In this document: positions 48,461 to 58,093 of the stretch, one piece after another
Layout of the letters: each line of letters begins with the position of its first letter
Numbering within the stretch: the stretch's first letter is position 1
Assembly (NCBI GenBank): GCA_905221605.1
Contig: CAJNDS010002557.1
Span: 367,001-431,000, forward strand
DNA length: 64,000 nucleotides
Direction: 5' to 3'
Origin: Symbiodinium natans
Lineage: Eukaryota; Sar; Dinophyceae; Suessiales; Symbiodiniaceae
Position numbers and translations under genes: made by a program
The notes under the pieces: model-generated
Told to the model about the DNA's origin: nothing
The model's database searches: none
The model's input: the letters and a program-made list of their open reading frames with translations, nothing else

Positions 48461-48490
48461 CCGGGGCGGCCTCTGACATACGGTGCCAGG
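48461..48490 (+). CDS. possible 30-bp micro-exon
   Basis: GATGACCAAG on the left, GTAGTTTAGGG on the right; ten codons (PGRPLTYGAR). Very short, so weak. Confidence 0.2.
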
Positions 48491-48574
48491 GTAGTTTAGG
48501 GTTTAGGGTTGTTAGGGTAGTTTAGGGTTTAGGGTTTAGGGTTTGGGGTTTAGGGTTTAGGGTTTAGGGTTTAG
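48491..48574 (+). repeat. TTTAGGG block
   Basis: About ten units with GTTAGGG and TTTGGGG variants. Confidence 0.9.
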
Positions 48575-48685
48575 GACAAGACAAGGCCCATGAAAGCCCG
48601 ACCACGATATTTCAAGATATGCTCTCTGAAGAGGCTGGTCAGGCTCCAAACATCCGCGATTGACTTGCAACAGAAACCCCGAAGA

Positions 48686-48838
48686 ACCCTAAGCCCTAAA
48701 CCCTACCCTACACCCTACACCCCCAAAACCCTCAACCCTCAACCCTAACCCTAAACCCTAGACACTAAACCCTAAACCCTAAACCCGAAACCCGAAACCC
48801 TAAACCCTAAGCCCTAGCCCTAAACCCCCCAAACCCTG
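48686..48838 (-). repeat. CCCTAAA block
   Basis: About 20 degenerate units (CCCTACA, CCCTCAA, CCCGAAA). Confidence 0.85.
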
Positions 48839-48852
48839 AAACCCTTCCTAAG

Positions 48853-48926
48853 GCGAGCAGTACCTTCGCCAGCGTGAGGAAGAGCTCTGGGGCAAGGAGG
48901 AGGCTCCGGGGCGGCGGGGGGGGGGG
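48853..48926 (+). CDS. candidate exon island, coiled-coil type
   Basis: TTCCTAAG on the left, GTAGGG on the right. The frame reads EQYLRQREEELWGKEEAPGR and then a poly-G stretch. Confidence 0.4.
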
Positions 48927-49268
48927 GGTAGGGTTAAGGGTTGATTGAAGGGTTGACAGAAACCCTCATTCTTCAATGCACTATGCTGTGGGCCGGGGAC
49001 CGTGTAGTTTTAGGGTTTTTGCGTTCAGGGGTTAGAGTCATTAAAGGTTGCAACTTCTGGGTACAGAGGGGGTTAGAGTGCAGGGATTTGGGTTCGGGGG
49101 TCTAGGGGTTTGGGGGCTTCGGGTTAACCCAAAACCCGAAACCCCTAAAATGGCTTCGGCCCTTCCTCCAAATCAAAGCTTGCATGGTGGCACCTCTTCA
49201 ATCTTCAAAGGCCTTAGCCTCTAAAGTCATAAACCCTGACCCGAAACACGGAAACCCTAAGTTGAAGA

Positions 49269-49331
49269 CATGGTTCCCAAGTGGGTTATAACAATCATAC
49301 TTGGGCTATAAGTGCCCTGAACCTCCAAGTG
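49269..49331. repeat. MITE-like fragment (family of 50349 and 60593)
   Basis: Shares CTATAAGTGCCCTGAACCTC and CAAG with the other copies, and has a TTATAAC/GGGCTATAA inverted core. Short or truncated. Confidence 0.4.
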
Positions 49332-49346
49332 ACCCCCCGGCACCCA

Positions 49347-49422
49347 CCCTAAACCCCAAACCCTAAACCCCAAACCCGAAACCCCAAACCCGAAACCCTA
49401 AACCCTAAACCCTAAACCCCGC
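49347..49422 (-). repeat. CCCTAAA/CCCGAAA block
   Basis: About ten units mixing CCCCAAA, CCCGAAA and CCCTAAA. Confidence 0.85.
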
Positions 49423-49435
49423 ACCCACCTACCAG

Positions 49436-49506
49436 GCACGCTCCGAGCCACACCCGGTGGACGCTCGACCATCCCCGAATCGTCAGGCTCGGGAGTTAGC
49501 CTTTGG
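49436..49506 (+). CDS. candidate exon island
   Basis: CCACCTACCAG on the left, GTTTCAGG on the right. The frame TLRATPGGRSTIPESSGSGV is Ser/Gly-rich. Confidence 0.4.
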
Positions 49507-49537
49507 GTTTCAGGGGTACAGGGTGGAAGGAGGGCCC

Positions 49538-49772
49538 TTACCTAAAAACCCGAAAAACCCTAAAAACCCTAGAAACCCTAAAAGCCCTAAGAACCCTAAA
49601 AGCCCTAAAAACCCTAAAAACCCTAAAAACCCTAAAAACCCTAAAAACCCTAAAAGCCCTAAAAACCCTAAAACCCTAAAAACCCTAAAAACCCTAAAAC
49701 CCTAAAAACCCATAAAACCCTTAAAAGCCCTAAAGCCCTAAAAGCCCTAAACCCAAAACCCTAAACCCTATA
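49538..49772 (-). repeat. CCCTAAAAA variant array
   Basis: About 26 units of a 9-bp variant, CCCTAAAAA, with some CCCTAAAAG and CCCTAAAA. A distinct subtype from the 7-bp arrays, repeated only here and in an 8-9-bp form at 57382-57485. Confidence 0.9.
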
Positions 49773-49930
49773 GGCCTAGGGTTTAAGGTTCAGGACGGAA
49801 TGCATCCGCAGCGCCAAGGAGAGGCCCACAAAGCCCTAGGCCCCCAAGCCCAAACCCTGCAAAGCCCATGGCAATACGAAAGGGCGAATGACCCCCCCCC
49901 CCCGACCTCCACGCTCTTCATCGCAAGGCC

Positions 49931-50231
49931 CTAAGCCCTAAACCCTAAATCCTAAACCCTAAACCCGAAGCCCTAAGTGCTGCACCCTAAACCCTAAACC
50001 CTAAACCCTAAACCCTAAACCCTAAACCCTAAACCCTAAACCCTAAACCCTAAACCCTAAACCCTAAACCCTAAACCCTAAAACATAAAACCCTAAACCC
50101 TAAACCCTAACCCCTAAACCCTAACCCTACCCCTAAGCCCTAAACCCTAAACCCTAAACCCTAAACCCTAAACCCTAAACCCTAAACCCTAAACCCTAAA
50201 CCCTAAACCCTAAACCCTAAACCCTAAACCC
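49931..50231 (-). repeat. longest CCCTAAA array
   Basis: About 42 units, mostly perfect, with AACATAAAA and CCCCTAA interruptions near 50080-50130. Confidence 0.95.
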
Positions 50232-50239
50232 TTCGCGAG

Positions 50240-50296
50240 GCCATGCCTCAGCAGCCATTCCAGAATCGGCCCCAGGCAGCGGGGATTGCAACAAGG
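50240..50296 (+). CDS. candidate 57-bp exon island
   Basis: CTTCGCGAG on the left, GTCGGC on the right. Nineteen whole codons: AMPQQPFQNRPQAAGIATR. Confidence 0.4.
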
Positions 50297-50348
50297 GTCG
50301 GCTTTCGCGCCCCCCTAAATCTCGTCAACCCTGAACTCCTCCTTGGAA

Positions 50349-50474
50349 GTTCATGGTACTTATTAACCAATTATAGCCGTACTTGAGGCCCCGCAAGTGC
50401 CCTAACGTGGTTGTAGGTACAGTTACCAAGTACAGTTATAAGTACAGTTATAATTGGTCCATAAGTGCCTGAAC
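50349..50474. repeat. MITE-like inverted repeat element, copy 1
   Basis: The left end GTTCATGGTACTTATTAACC and right end (reverse) GTTCAGGCACTTAT pair imperfectly. The inner AATTATAG/CTATAATT also pair. About 126 bp and no coding. Confidence 0.55.
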
Positions 50475-50519
50475 TCTTCAATCTTGCTGCGGAGCCTGGG
50501 CCGGCTCCCCCACTGGTTT

Positions 50520-50620
50520 TAGCCCTTAGGGTTTAGGGTTTTGGGCTAGGGTTTAGGGTTTAGGGTTTAGGGTTTAGGGTTTAGGGTTTAGGGTTTAGGG
50601 TCTAGGGTTTAGGGTTTAGG
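50520..50620 (+). repeat. TTTAGGG block
   Basis: About 13 units with one TCTAGGG. Confidence 0.9.
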
Positions 50621-51252
50621 CCCTTGGCATCATGGGCTTCTTCAGTGGCATTGCTTCATCTCATTGCGCCTTGTGCATCTGGCCTCAAAGAGCTTAAGGC
50701 CCTTGGACCCCAAAATCCAGGGTTTCTGGATGAAACCCAGCTCAACCTAAAACTTCCAGATACAATTCAGGCTTCGGCTAAAGCCCCGGAACCCTCTACA
50801 ACCCCGAACTAACTCCCCCCCAACACCACAAGGGGTTTAGGGTTTGGGGTGTAGGGTTTAGGGTTTAAGGTGTTGTGGTAGAAGCCTTTCCCGAGAAGCC
50901 CCCTAAAAAGCCAACAGGATCGGCAACCAGCACAGCCGCATCGCCAGAGCCAGCCGGTGCGCCACCCCGCGGTCCATCTTTTCGGTCCAGCACCCACCCC
51001 CACCACCTCCTTAAGCCCTCGAACCCCAACAACCCCCAAAAAACCCCAAAGACCCTAAACTGCCCTAAACCTTGCATGCCCGAGAGGGGCTGTCTGGGTT
51101 GCAGTTTTGTTTTTTTTAAGGCTAGGGTTGGTTGGGCGTTGCTTGGGTGAATTGATGTTCAGGATTTCGCCTGGGGTCTGCAGAGTTCGTTGAAAGAATG
51201 GATGTCGGTAGTGATGGAACGATCGATGAGAATAGCTGGAGTACCAGGAAGC
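50621..51252. other. unique DNA with weak coding signals
   Basis: Includes a Pro/Ser/Thr-rich open frame at 50875-51000 (KPPKKPTGSATSTAASPEPA), possibly part of an exon, between TTTAGGG and CCCTAAA-type flanks. Splice sites unclear. Confidence 0.35.
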
Positions 51253-51350
51253 CCCCTAAACCCTAAACCCTAAACCCTAAACCCAAAACCCTCAACCCTA
51301 AACCCCTAAACTTCTAAACCCTAAACCCTAACCCCTAAACCCTAAACCCT
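51253..51350 (-). repeat. CCCTAAA block
   Basis: About 13 units with spacing changes. Confidence 0.85.
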
Positions 51351-51365
51351 TTGGTTTGTTTCCAG

Positions 51366-51473
51366 ACGACCCGACAAGAGCTCGGATTTGCATCCTGCCC
51401 CGCCGCTGCCTCTGAACAGCGTTGTGAAGATCACCTCGAGGGCCAACAAAGCAACCAGCTGACTCAACCCTAA
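51366..51473 (+). CDS. candidate terminal exon island ending in the repeat
   Basis: A strong acceptor, TTTGTTTCCAG, precedes 51366. The frame TTRQELGFASCPAAASEQRC continues 35 codons to CAA CCC TAA, so the stop codon comes from the first CCCTAAA unit. Confidence 0.45.
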   Translation, partial: TTRQELGFASCPAAASEQRCEDHLEGQQSNQLTQP

Positions 51474-51655
51474 ACCCTAAACCCTAAACCCTAAACCCTA
51501 AACCCTAAACCCCAAACCCTATACCCTAAACCCTAAACCCTAAACCCTAAACCCTAAACCCTAAACCTTAAACCCGAAACCCGAAACCCTAAACCCTAAA
51601 CCCTAAACCCTAAACCCTAAACCTTAAACCCGAAACCCGAAACCCCCCCTGAAAC
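51468..51655 (-). repeat. CCCTAAA block
   Basis: About 26 units with CCCGAAA, CCCTATA and CCTTAAA variants. Confidence 0.9.
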
Positions 51656-51671
51656 CCCCCACAAATCTGAG

Positions 51672-51769
51672 CCACTGGGAATCGCCCCATGGGGCCGCCG
51701 GCATGGAGCCCCTTACGCGGCGCCGTCTTGGCCGGCACGATGATGGCGAGGAATTGACGGGGAAGTTGG
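51672..51769 (+). CDS. candidate exon island
   Basis: AAATCTGAG on the left, GTTTAGGG on the right. The frame includes HWESPHGAAGMEPLTRRRLG and ends HDDGEELTGKL. It is the only open frame of the three. Confidence 0.45.
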
Positions 51770-51856
51770 GTTTAGGGTTTAGGGTTTAGGGTTTAGGGTT
51801 TAGGGTTTAGGGTTTAGGGTTTAGGGTTTAGGGTTTCGGGTTTCGGGTTTAGGGTG
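51770..51856 (+). repeat. TTTAGGG block
   Basis: About 12 units ending in TTTCGGG variants. With 52078-52147 it forms the two complementary ends of a predicted 389-bp intron. Confidence 0.9.
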
Positions 51857-52077
51857 TAAAGGGTTCGGGCTTTCGGCGTGTTTAGCTGGGCCTTTGGGGT
51901 TTTGATTCTTGGTTGCTCGGGTGTTTGGGTGAAAAGCTTACGTAGGTTTGGGGTTGAGAGGTTTCAGACCTTCCCTCAACCCCCAAGCCCCCAATCACTG
52001 AGTCCCTCACAAGCCTGAGCCCCTAAACCCTCAACCCTTATCCCTGAACCCTAAACCTTAAACCTTAAAGCCTAAAG

Positions 52078-52147
52078 CCTAAACCCTAAACCCTAAACCC
52101 TAAACCCGAAACCCGAAACCCTAAACCCTAAACCCTAAACCCTAAAC
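52078..52147 (-). repeat. CCCTAAA block
   Basis: About ten units with CCCGAAA variants, followed by CTCTTTCGCAG. Confidence 0.9.
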
Positions 52148-52158
52148 CTCTTTCGCAG

Positions 52159-52231
52159 AGATCTTTGCAGGAGGAGGCGCCAGCCGAACGTCGCAGGCGC
52201 CTGCGGCGCCCCAAGGACGCTTAGGGGGGTT
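52159..52231 (+). CDS. candidate exon island
   Basis: A strong acceptor, CTCTTTCGCAG; right edge GTTCAGGG. One frame reads IFAGGGASRTSQAPAAPQGR; another gives SLQEEAPAERRRRLRRPKDA followed by TAG. Confidence 0.4.
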
Positions 52232-52275
52232 CAGGGTTTAGGGTTTAGGGTTTAGGGTTTAGGGTTTAGAGTTTG
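52232..52275 (+). repeat. TTTAGGG block
   Basis: Five to six units starting GTTCAGGGTTTAGGG. Confidence 0.85.
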
Positions 52276-53005
52276 TTTAGAGTAAGGTCCAGGGTTGCTT
52301 CCGGGGTTTGGGCAGTTGGGGAGTTTAGGAGTTTGGGGTGGCTCAGAGGAGTTCGGGCGTTTAGAGGTTTAGGGTTCAGGCAGGAGTTGCCCTTGGGAGG
52401 AAAGAGCTTCGGGTTCAGGATCCCTTGTGGAGGGTTCGGGCTGCAAAAACACCCTAAAACCCCTGAGCAACCTACACAACCTAAGCACTCCAAACCCCAA
52501 ACCCCAAACCCCAAACCTTAAACCCCAAACCCCAAAGCCCAAACCCCAAACCTCAAACCCCAAACCCCCCCAACCCCAAACCCTAAGCACCACCGTGCGC
52601 TGTAGACTGGATTCAGGATTCGAGAGGGCTGTGCCTTCGAGGGACCGTGGGTGTGGGGGGATTCCCCTTCTCCTTCCGACTGCCATGGTTAATTCGAATC
52701 GTTATCAGTAAGACTATCAGCTTTTTGTGTTCAATAGTCCCAACATTATCAGGTTTTATCATGACCAATGCCGATTCTCCAGATGCATCTCATTAAGTAA
52801 TTAGTGCTTGTCTGCAGATGCTTCTCATAGCTGATGTCCATTTCATGTTCCGATATCCTAAGCAAAAGTACCTTAAATCCGCAACCCTAAAAATATCCTG
52901 AAATCCGATCGAGCCATACAGGCCTAAACCCTAAACCCCGCAACCCCTAAGCACCTAAACCCCTAAACCCCGAGGCCCCCAACCCTAAATTCGTAAACCC
53001 CTAAG
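52276..53005. other. no firm gene
   Basis: Degenerate CCCCAAA units at 52490-52580 and AT-richer unique DNA at 52690-52900. Nothing else recognised. Confidence 0.5.
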
Positions 53006-54846
53006 CATCATGAGCATCAGCCCGCGGCCCTTTCAGCAGCCGCCCCGGCCAAGCCAGCATCATTAGCATCAGCGCGTGGCCCTTTCAGCAGCCGCCCTGG
53101 CCAAGCCAGCATCATGAGCATCAGCCCGCGGCCCTTTCAGCAGTCGCCCCGGCCAAGCCAGCATCATGAGCATCAGCACGCGGCCCTTTCAGCAGCCGCC
53201 CCGGCCAAGCCAGCATCATTAGCATCAGCGCGTGGCCCTTTCAGCAGCCGCCCTGGCCAAGCCAGCATCATGAGCATCAGCCCGAGGCCCTTTCAGCAGT
53301 CGCCCCGGCCAACGCGGCCCTTTCAGCAGCCGCCCCGGCCAAGCCAGCATCATGAGCATCAGCCCGCGGCCCTTTCAGCAGCCGCCCCGGCCAAGCCAGC
53401 ATCATTAGCATGAGCACGTGGCCCTTTCAGCAGCCGCCCCGGCCAAGCCAGCATCATGAGCATCAGCCCGCGGCCCTTTCAGCAGCCGCCCCGGCCAAGC
53501 CAGCATCATGAGCATCAGCCCGCGGCCCTTTCAGCAGCCACCCCGGCCAAGCCAGCATCATGAGCATTGGGGCGTGGCCCTTTCGGCAGCCGCCCCGGCC
53601 AAGCCAGCATCATTAGCATCAGCCCGTGGCCCTTTCAGCAGCCGCCCCGGCCAAGCCAGCATCATGAGCATCAGCCCGCGGCCCTTTCAGCAGCCGCCCC
53701 GGCCAAGCCAGCATCATGAGCATCAGCCCGCGGCCCTTTCAGCAGCCACCCCGGCCAAGCCAGCATCATGAGCATTGGGGCGTGGCCCTTTCGGCAGCCG
53801 CCCCGGCCAAGCCAGCATCATTAGCATCAGCCCGCGGCCCTTTCAGCAGCCACCCCGGCCAAGCCAGCATCATCAGCATCAGCACGCGGCCCTTTCAGCA
53901 GCCGCCCGGCCAAGCCACCATCATTAGCATCAGCCTGCGGCCCTGTCAGCAGCACGCCCCGCCCAAGCCAGCATCATGAGCATCAGCCCGCGGCCCTTTC
54001 AGCAGCCGCCCCGGCCAAGCCAGCATCATGAGCATCAGCCCGCGGCCCTTTCAGCAGCCGCCCCGGCCAAGCCAGCATCATTAGCATCAGCCCGCGGCCC
54101 TTTCAGCAGCCACCCCGGCCAAGCCAGCATCATCAGCATCAGCGCGTGGCCCTTTCAGCAGCCGCCCTGGCCAAGCCAGTATCATGAGCATCAGCCTGCG
54201 GCCCTTTCAGCAGCCACCCCCGGCCAAGCCAGCATCATGAGCATCAGCCCACGGCCCTTTCAGCAGCCACCCCGGCCAAGCCAGCATCATGAGCATCAGC
54301 CTGCGGGCCTTTCAGCAGCACGCCCCGCCCAAGCCAGCATCATCAGCATCAGCCCGCGGCCCTTTCAGCAGCACGCCCCGGCCAAGCCAGCATCATCAGC
54401 ATCAGCCAGCAGCCGCCCCGGCCAAGCCAGCACTCGTGGCCCTTTCAGCAGCCGCCCTGGCCAAGCCAGCATCATGAGCATCAGCCCGCGGCCCTTTCAG
54501 CAGTCGCCCTGGCCAAGCCAGCATCATCAGCATCAGCCCGCGGCCCTTTCAGCAGCCGCCCCGGCCAAGCCAGCATCATGAGCATCAGCCCGCGGCCCTT
54601 TCAGCAGCACGCCCCGGCCAAGCCAGCATCATGAGTACAGCGCGTGGCCCTTTCAGCAGCCGCCCCGGCCAAGCCAGCATCATGAGCATCAGCCCGCGGC
54701 CCTTTCAGCAGCCGCCCCGGCCAAGCCAGGAATATGAGCATTAGTTCGTGCTTTCAGCAGCCGTTTGGCCAAGCCATCATCATTAGCATCATCGCGTGGC
54801 CCTTTCAGCGAAGCTAGCATCATGAGTATCAGCTAGCCCTTTCAGC
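53006..54846. repeat. 52-bp satellite, about 35 copies
   Basis: The unit contains CATCATGAGCATCAGCCCGC, GGCCCTTTCAGCAGCCGCCC and CGGCCAAGCCAG. Copies differ by point changes and by unit truncation near 53310 and 54410. Because 52 is not a multiple of three, the frame rotates and three units give one 52-residue cycle. Long ATG frames here are by-products. Confidence 0.95.
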
Positions 54847-54959
54847 CCCTAAACCCTTAAGCCCCGAAACCCTAAACCCCAATCCCTAAACCCTAAACCC
54901 TAACCCCCGAAACCCCTAAGCCCCTAAACCCCTAAACCCTATGTTTCGGGGGTGCACAG

Positions 54960-55075
54960 GACCAGAGCCGCAGCCCGGCGAGGGACTCGCAGGGGCCAAG
55001 CCTCGAAGAGTCCGAGGACGCTTGGCTTGCCGACAACACCTTGTCCAACACCACAGCACACACCCCACACCCCAG
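54960..55075 (+). CDS. candidate exon island
   Basis: GGGTGCACAG on the left, GTCCTG on the right. The frame reads DQSRSPARDSQGPSLEESED and then AWLADNTLSNTTAHTPHP. Clearly protein-like and hydrophilic. Confidence 0.5.
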
Positions 55076-55399
55076 GTCCTGAACCCAAACCCCTACGTAG
55101 CCCAGACCGGAAGCCACTAAACTACTAAACCTTAACCCCCTACCCCTAAACCTTAAACCGCTAAACCCAAACCATAAGCCCTAAAAACCCTAAGTTTAAG
55201 CCACTCATTACAAACCCTTATAAACCCTCATGAACCCTTCTAAACCCGTATATGAACCCCATACGCCCTAGAAACCCTACAAACCCTATAAACCCTGCAC
55301 ACGAGAAACCCGTAGAAGCTCCATAAAATCCTGTCCAACCCTCTGAGCCCTATAGACCCTAAAGCCCCTATCAACCCCTACAAGCCCTGGAAAACCCAC

Positions 55400-55470
55400 A
55401 ACCCTAAACCCTAAACCCTAAACCCTAAACCCTAAACCCTAAACCCTAAACCCTAAACCCTAAACCCTGA
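55400..55470 (-). repeat. CCCTAAA block
   Basis: About ten units, last one CCCTGAG. Degenerate CCCTA-type words run back to about 54860. Confidence 0.9.
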
Positions 55471-55487
55471 GCCCCTAAAGCGGAGAG

Positions 55488-55600
55488 GAGCCCTCCGAGC
55501 TTTGCGAGACGGTCACCGCCTCCCCCCACGAAGTGGCGGCGGAGATCCCGCTGCTGCCGCTGGCCAGCCTCTCTCCGCGCCTTGGGGGAGGGCTTTTTAG
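55488..55600 (+). CDS. candidate exon island
   Basis: CGGAGAG on the left, GTTTAGGG on the right. The frame reads EPSELCETVTASPHEVAAEI and then PLLPLASLSPRLGGGLF. Confidence 0.45.
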
Positions 55601-55785
55601 GTTTAGGGTTTAGGGTTTAGGTGGTTTAGGGGGGGCCCTTGGGTTCAGGTCAGGGCTTGTGGTTCGTGACGAGTGATTTTTCGGGCTTTGGTTGGGGCTT
55701 AGGGTTTCGGGTCTGCCCTAAACCCTAAACCCTAAGCCCTAAACCCTCAACCCTCAACCCTCAACCCTAAACCCTAAACCCTGGC
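55601..55785. repeat. short TTTAGGG block then CCCTAAA block
   Basis: TTTAGGG at 55601-55625 and CCCTAAA/CCCTCAA at 55716-55785. They are the near-complementary start and an inner part of the predicted intron after 55600. Confidence 0.8.
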
Positions 55786-56129
55786 GAACTTTGGGTGTTG
55801 GGAAGTTTTGGGTTCAAGGTTTAGGGGTTGAGGGTTTGGACCCAAAACCTTCTGGGACTTTAGCCCACGCGTTCTACCATATATGCTGCTGAAATCACGG
55901 CTAAGTGACTTTACTTTTTTGTGGTGACCCCACCCTTGTAATGGATGCCACATCTCCTTCTCAGGTGTGGAGAGCCGGCATCCCTAAACGCTAAGCCCTA
56001 AACCGCAGGTGGTGAGAGGCCTGCAATGGAAAGGAAGGGAAGGATGAGATGCATCAAGGGGATCAGGAGGAAGATGAGGAGAAGGAGGGAAGCCCCAAGA
56101 GACCCTGAGTCTCCCAAATTCCCCCCCAG

Positions 56130-56260
56130 TCGCCTTAGGCCCCGGCCTCTTGGCTGCGAGGTACTCCGAGGAGCCTCTGCCGGTGCCCATGCGCTTGGGG
56201 GACTCAGAGCCCTCGAGCTCATCCGGGGGAACCCCTGCACACCAGCTGCACGCCAGCTGG
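56130..56260 (+). CDS. candidate exon island
   Basis: Acceptor TTCCCCCCCAG, donor GTTTGG. The frame reads ALGPGLLAARYSEEPLPVPM and continues RLGDSEPSSSSGGTPAHQL. A second frame is open but less protein-like. Confidence 0.5.
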
Positions 56261-56424
56261 GTTTGGGGCTGAGGGTTGGGGGGTGCTTGGGGTTGAGGGC
56301 CCTTGGGGTGTTTGGGGCGCTTGGGATTTGAGAGGTTCAGGGCTCGAAGGTGGGGGGGGGGGGGGGGCACCCGGGGTTGAGGGTCTTGGGCTTTAGATGT
56401 AGGTGTCGGGGCATGCTTGCGATG

Positions 56425-56470
56425 GTTTAGGGTTTAGGGTTTAGGCTTTAGGATTTAGGGTTTAGGGTTG
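56425..56470 (+). repeat. TTTAGGG block
   Basis: Six units with CTTTAGG and ATTTAGGG variants. Confidence 0.85.
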
Positions 56471-56479
56471 TGGGTTCAG

Positions 56480-56597
56480 TCGATGGCTGAGGTACAGCAG
56501 CCACCAGCCACACCCAGCGAGCCCTCTCGAGGAGAGGCGGTGATCGAGATATGGTCGGAGGACCACCCAGCACCCCAAAAACTGGGGTCCACAAGGG
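56480..56597 (+). CDS. candidate exon island
   Basis: GGGTTCAG on the left, GTTTAGG on the right. The frame reads SMAEVQQPPATPSEPSRGEA and then VIEIWSEDHPAPQKLGSTR. It includes an ATG and could be a first coding exon. Confidence 0.5.
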
Positions 56598-56875
56598 GTT
56601 TAGGCTTTTAGGGTTTAGGGTTGGGGTTTAGGGTTTAGGGACAGCTCAGAGACCTTGATCCCCAAGCACTTAAAGCCCTGAAGCCCTGAACCACACTAAA
56701 CCCAAAAGAGCCCAAGAGCCCTAAAGGTCAAGCGCCTTGAAGCCCCAAAGCCCCAAAACCCCCCAACGAATCCAAAGAATCTAGGCACTCCCAGACTCAG
56801 CACCTCGAGGATTCAAGGTTTAGGGTTTAGGGTTTAGGGTTTAGGGTTAGGGTTTAATGCTTAGGGTGTGTATCA
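56598..56875 (+). repeat. two TTTAGGG blocks with degenerate spacer
   Basis: 56598-56640 and 56818-56872, each five to seven units. The spacer is rich in AAGCCC words. Confidence 0.8.
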
Positions 56876-57017
56876 ATGCCCGCGCGTGGTCGGTTCGGTC
56901 TTTCGTTTTTGACTTTGAGTAGCTCGGATAGCTGGGGGACTTCAACCCAAACCACCCAACCCGGATTTGGGGTTCCGCACCCACCCCCAGCCCCCCCCCA
57001 AAAAAACCCTCAACAAG

Positions 57018-57117
57018 TTGGGGTCCAGGACCCATCAGATCAGCTGAACGCCGAAGGGCCTTGCACGGTGAGCCACGCCGAAGGCCATGACACCCAGAAG
57101 GACGTTGAGCGGCATGG
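57018..57117 (+). CDS. candidate exon island
   Basis: CCCTCAACAAG on the left, GTAGAG on the right. The frame reads GVQDPSDQLNAEGPCTVSHA and then EGHDTQKDVERHG. Confidence 0.45.
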
Positions 57118-57190
57118 GTAGAGATTTCAAACCAGTGTCATTGAATCCAAAACCCTCTAAGCCCCAACTAGGCGGCTTCAGGGGGGTAGG

Positions 57191-57300
57191 GAACCCTAAA
57201 CCCTAAACCCTAAACCCTAAACCCCAAACCCTAAACCTTAAACCCTAAACCCTAAACCCTAAACCCTAAACCCTAAGCCCTAAGCCCTAAACCCAAACCA
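57191..57300 (-). repeat. CCCTAAA block
   Basis: About 15 units with CCCTAAG variants. Confidence 0.9.
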
Positions 57301-57308
57301 TTTTTGAG

Positions 57309-57373
57309 CTGATGGCTCAGGGTCTTCGGAGCGTTCAGCTGTGTGCTCCGAAAGCTTTGGGGCTTTTTGGGCA
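57309..57373 (+). CDS. candidate exon island
   Basis: ATTTTTGAG on the left, GTCAAC on the right. The frame reads LMAQGLRSVQLCAPKALGLF. Confidence 0.4.
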
Positions 57374-57381
57374 GTCAACCC

Positions 57382-57724
57382 TAAAACCCTAAAACCCTAA
57401 AACCCTAAGCACCTAAAACCCTTAAGCCCTAAAACCCTAAAGCCCTAAAACCCTAAAGCCCTAAAACCCTAAAACCCTAAACCTCCTAACCTCCAAACGC
57501 GGAATTCGGCTTCCCAATGCCAGGGGATGAACTTAAACCCTAAACCCTAAACCCTAAACCCTAAACCCTAAACCCTCAACCCTAAACCCTAAACCCTAAA
57601 CCCTAAACCCTAAACCCTAAACCCTAAACCCTAAACCCTACCCTAAACCCTCAGCCCTCAACCCTCAACCCTAAACCCTAAACCCTAAACCCTAAACCTA
57701 AACCCTAAACCCTAAACCCATAAC
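57382..57724 (-). repeat. CCCTAAAA variant array and CCCTAAA array
   Basis: 57382-57485 holds 8-9-bp CCCTAAAA/CCCTAAAG units; 57535-57724 holds about 27 units of 7 bp with CCCTCAA variants. Confidence 0.9.
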
Positions 57725-57778
57725 CCATATGGTGAGGGCCCGCCATGTCCCCAATCGCCACACCTTGAAACGCCTGAG

Positions 57779-57829
57779 CTCCAACTTGTTCGGAGTCATG
57801 TGCACTCCTCAAGCATGGTCCCTTTTTGG
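57779..57829 (+). CDS. candidate exon island
   Basis: CGCCTGAG on the left, GTTTAGGG on the right. The frame reads LQLVRSHVHSSSMVPFW. Confidence 0.35.
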
Positions 57830-57872
57830 GTTTAGGGTAGGGTTTAGGGTTTAGGGTTTAGGGTTTAGGGGT
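57830..57872 (+). repeat. TTTAGGG block
   Basis: Five to six units starting GTTTAGGG. Confidence 0.9.
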
Positions 57873-58046
57873 ATTGGATATTAGGGGCCGCCTTATAGTA
57901 ATAACCCCAAGAGGCGCCGTCACTTAGAGAACGGACCATATACCTCAGAGTTGAAGCCGCAGAACACGGCTTCGGGATCTACTTTTGTTTACGGCTCTGG
58001 ACTCTGGGACCACTCCAGGGCACCCTATCCTCCCTCATCCCTAATC

Positions 58047-58092
58047 CCTAGACCCTAAACCCTAAACCCTAAACCCTAAACCCTAAACCCTA
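58047..58092 (-). repeat. CCCTAAA block
   Basis: Six units ending CCCTAG, as at 31058. Confidence 0.9.
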
Positions 58093-58093
58093 G

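Noticed and set aside
53114-54581. Proline/glutamine/histidine-rich proteins in the 52-bp satellite
   Set aside because: Frames rotate because the unit is not a multiple of three; they are by-products of the repeat.
53006-54846. CRISPR array
   Set aside because: Units are head-to-tail with no unique spacers, and the DNA is eukaryotic.
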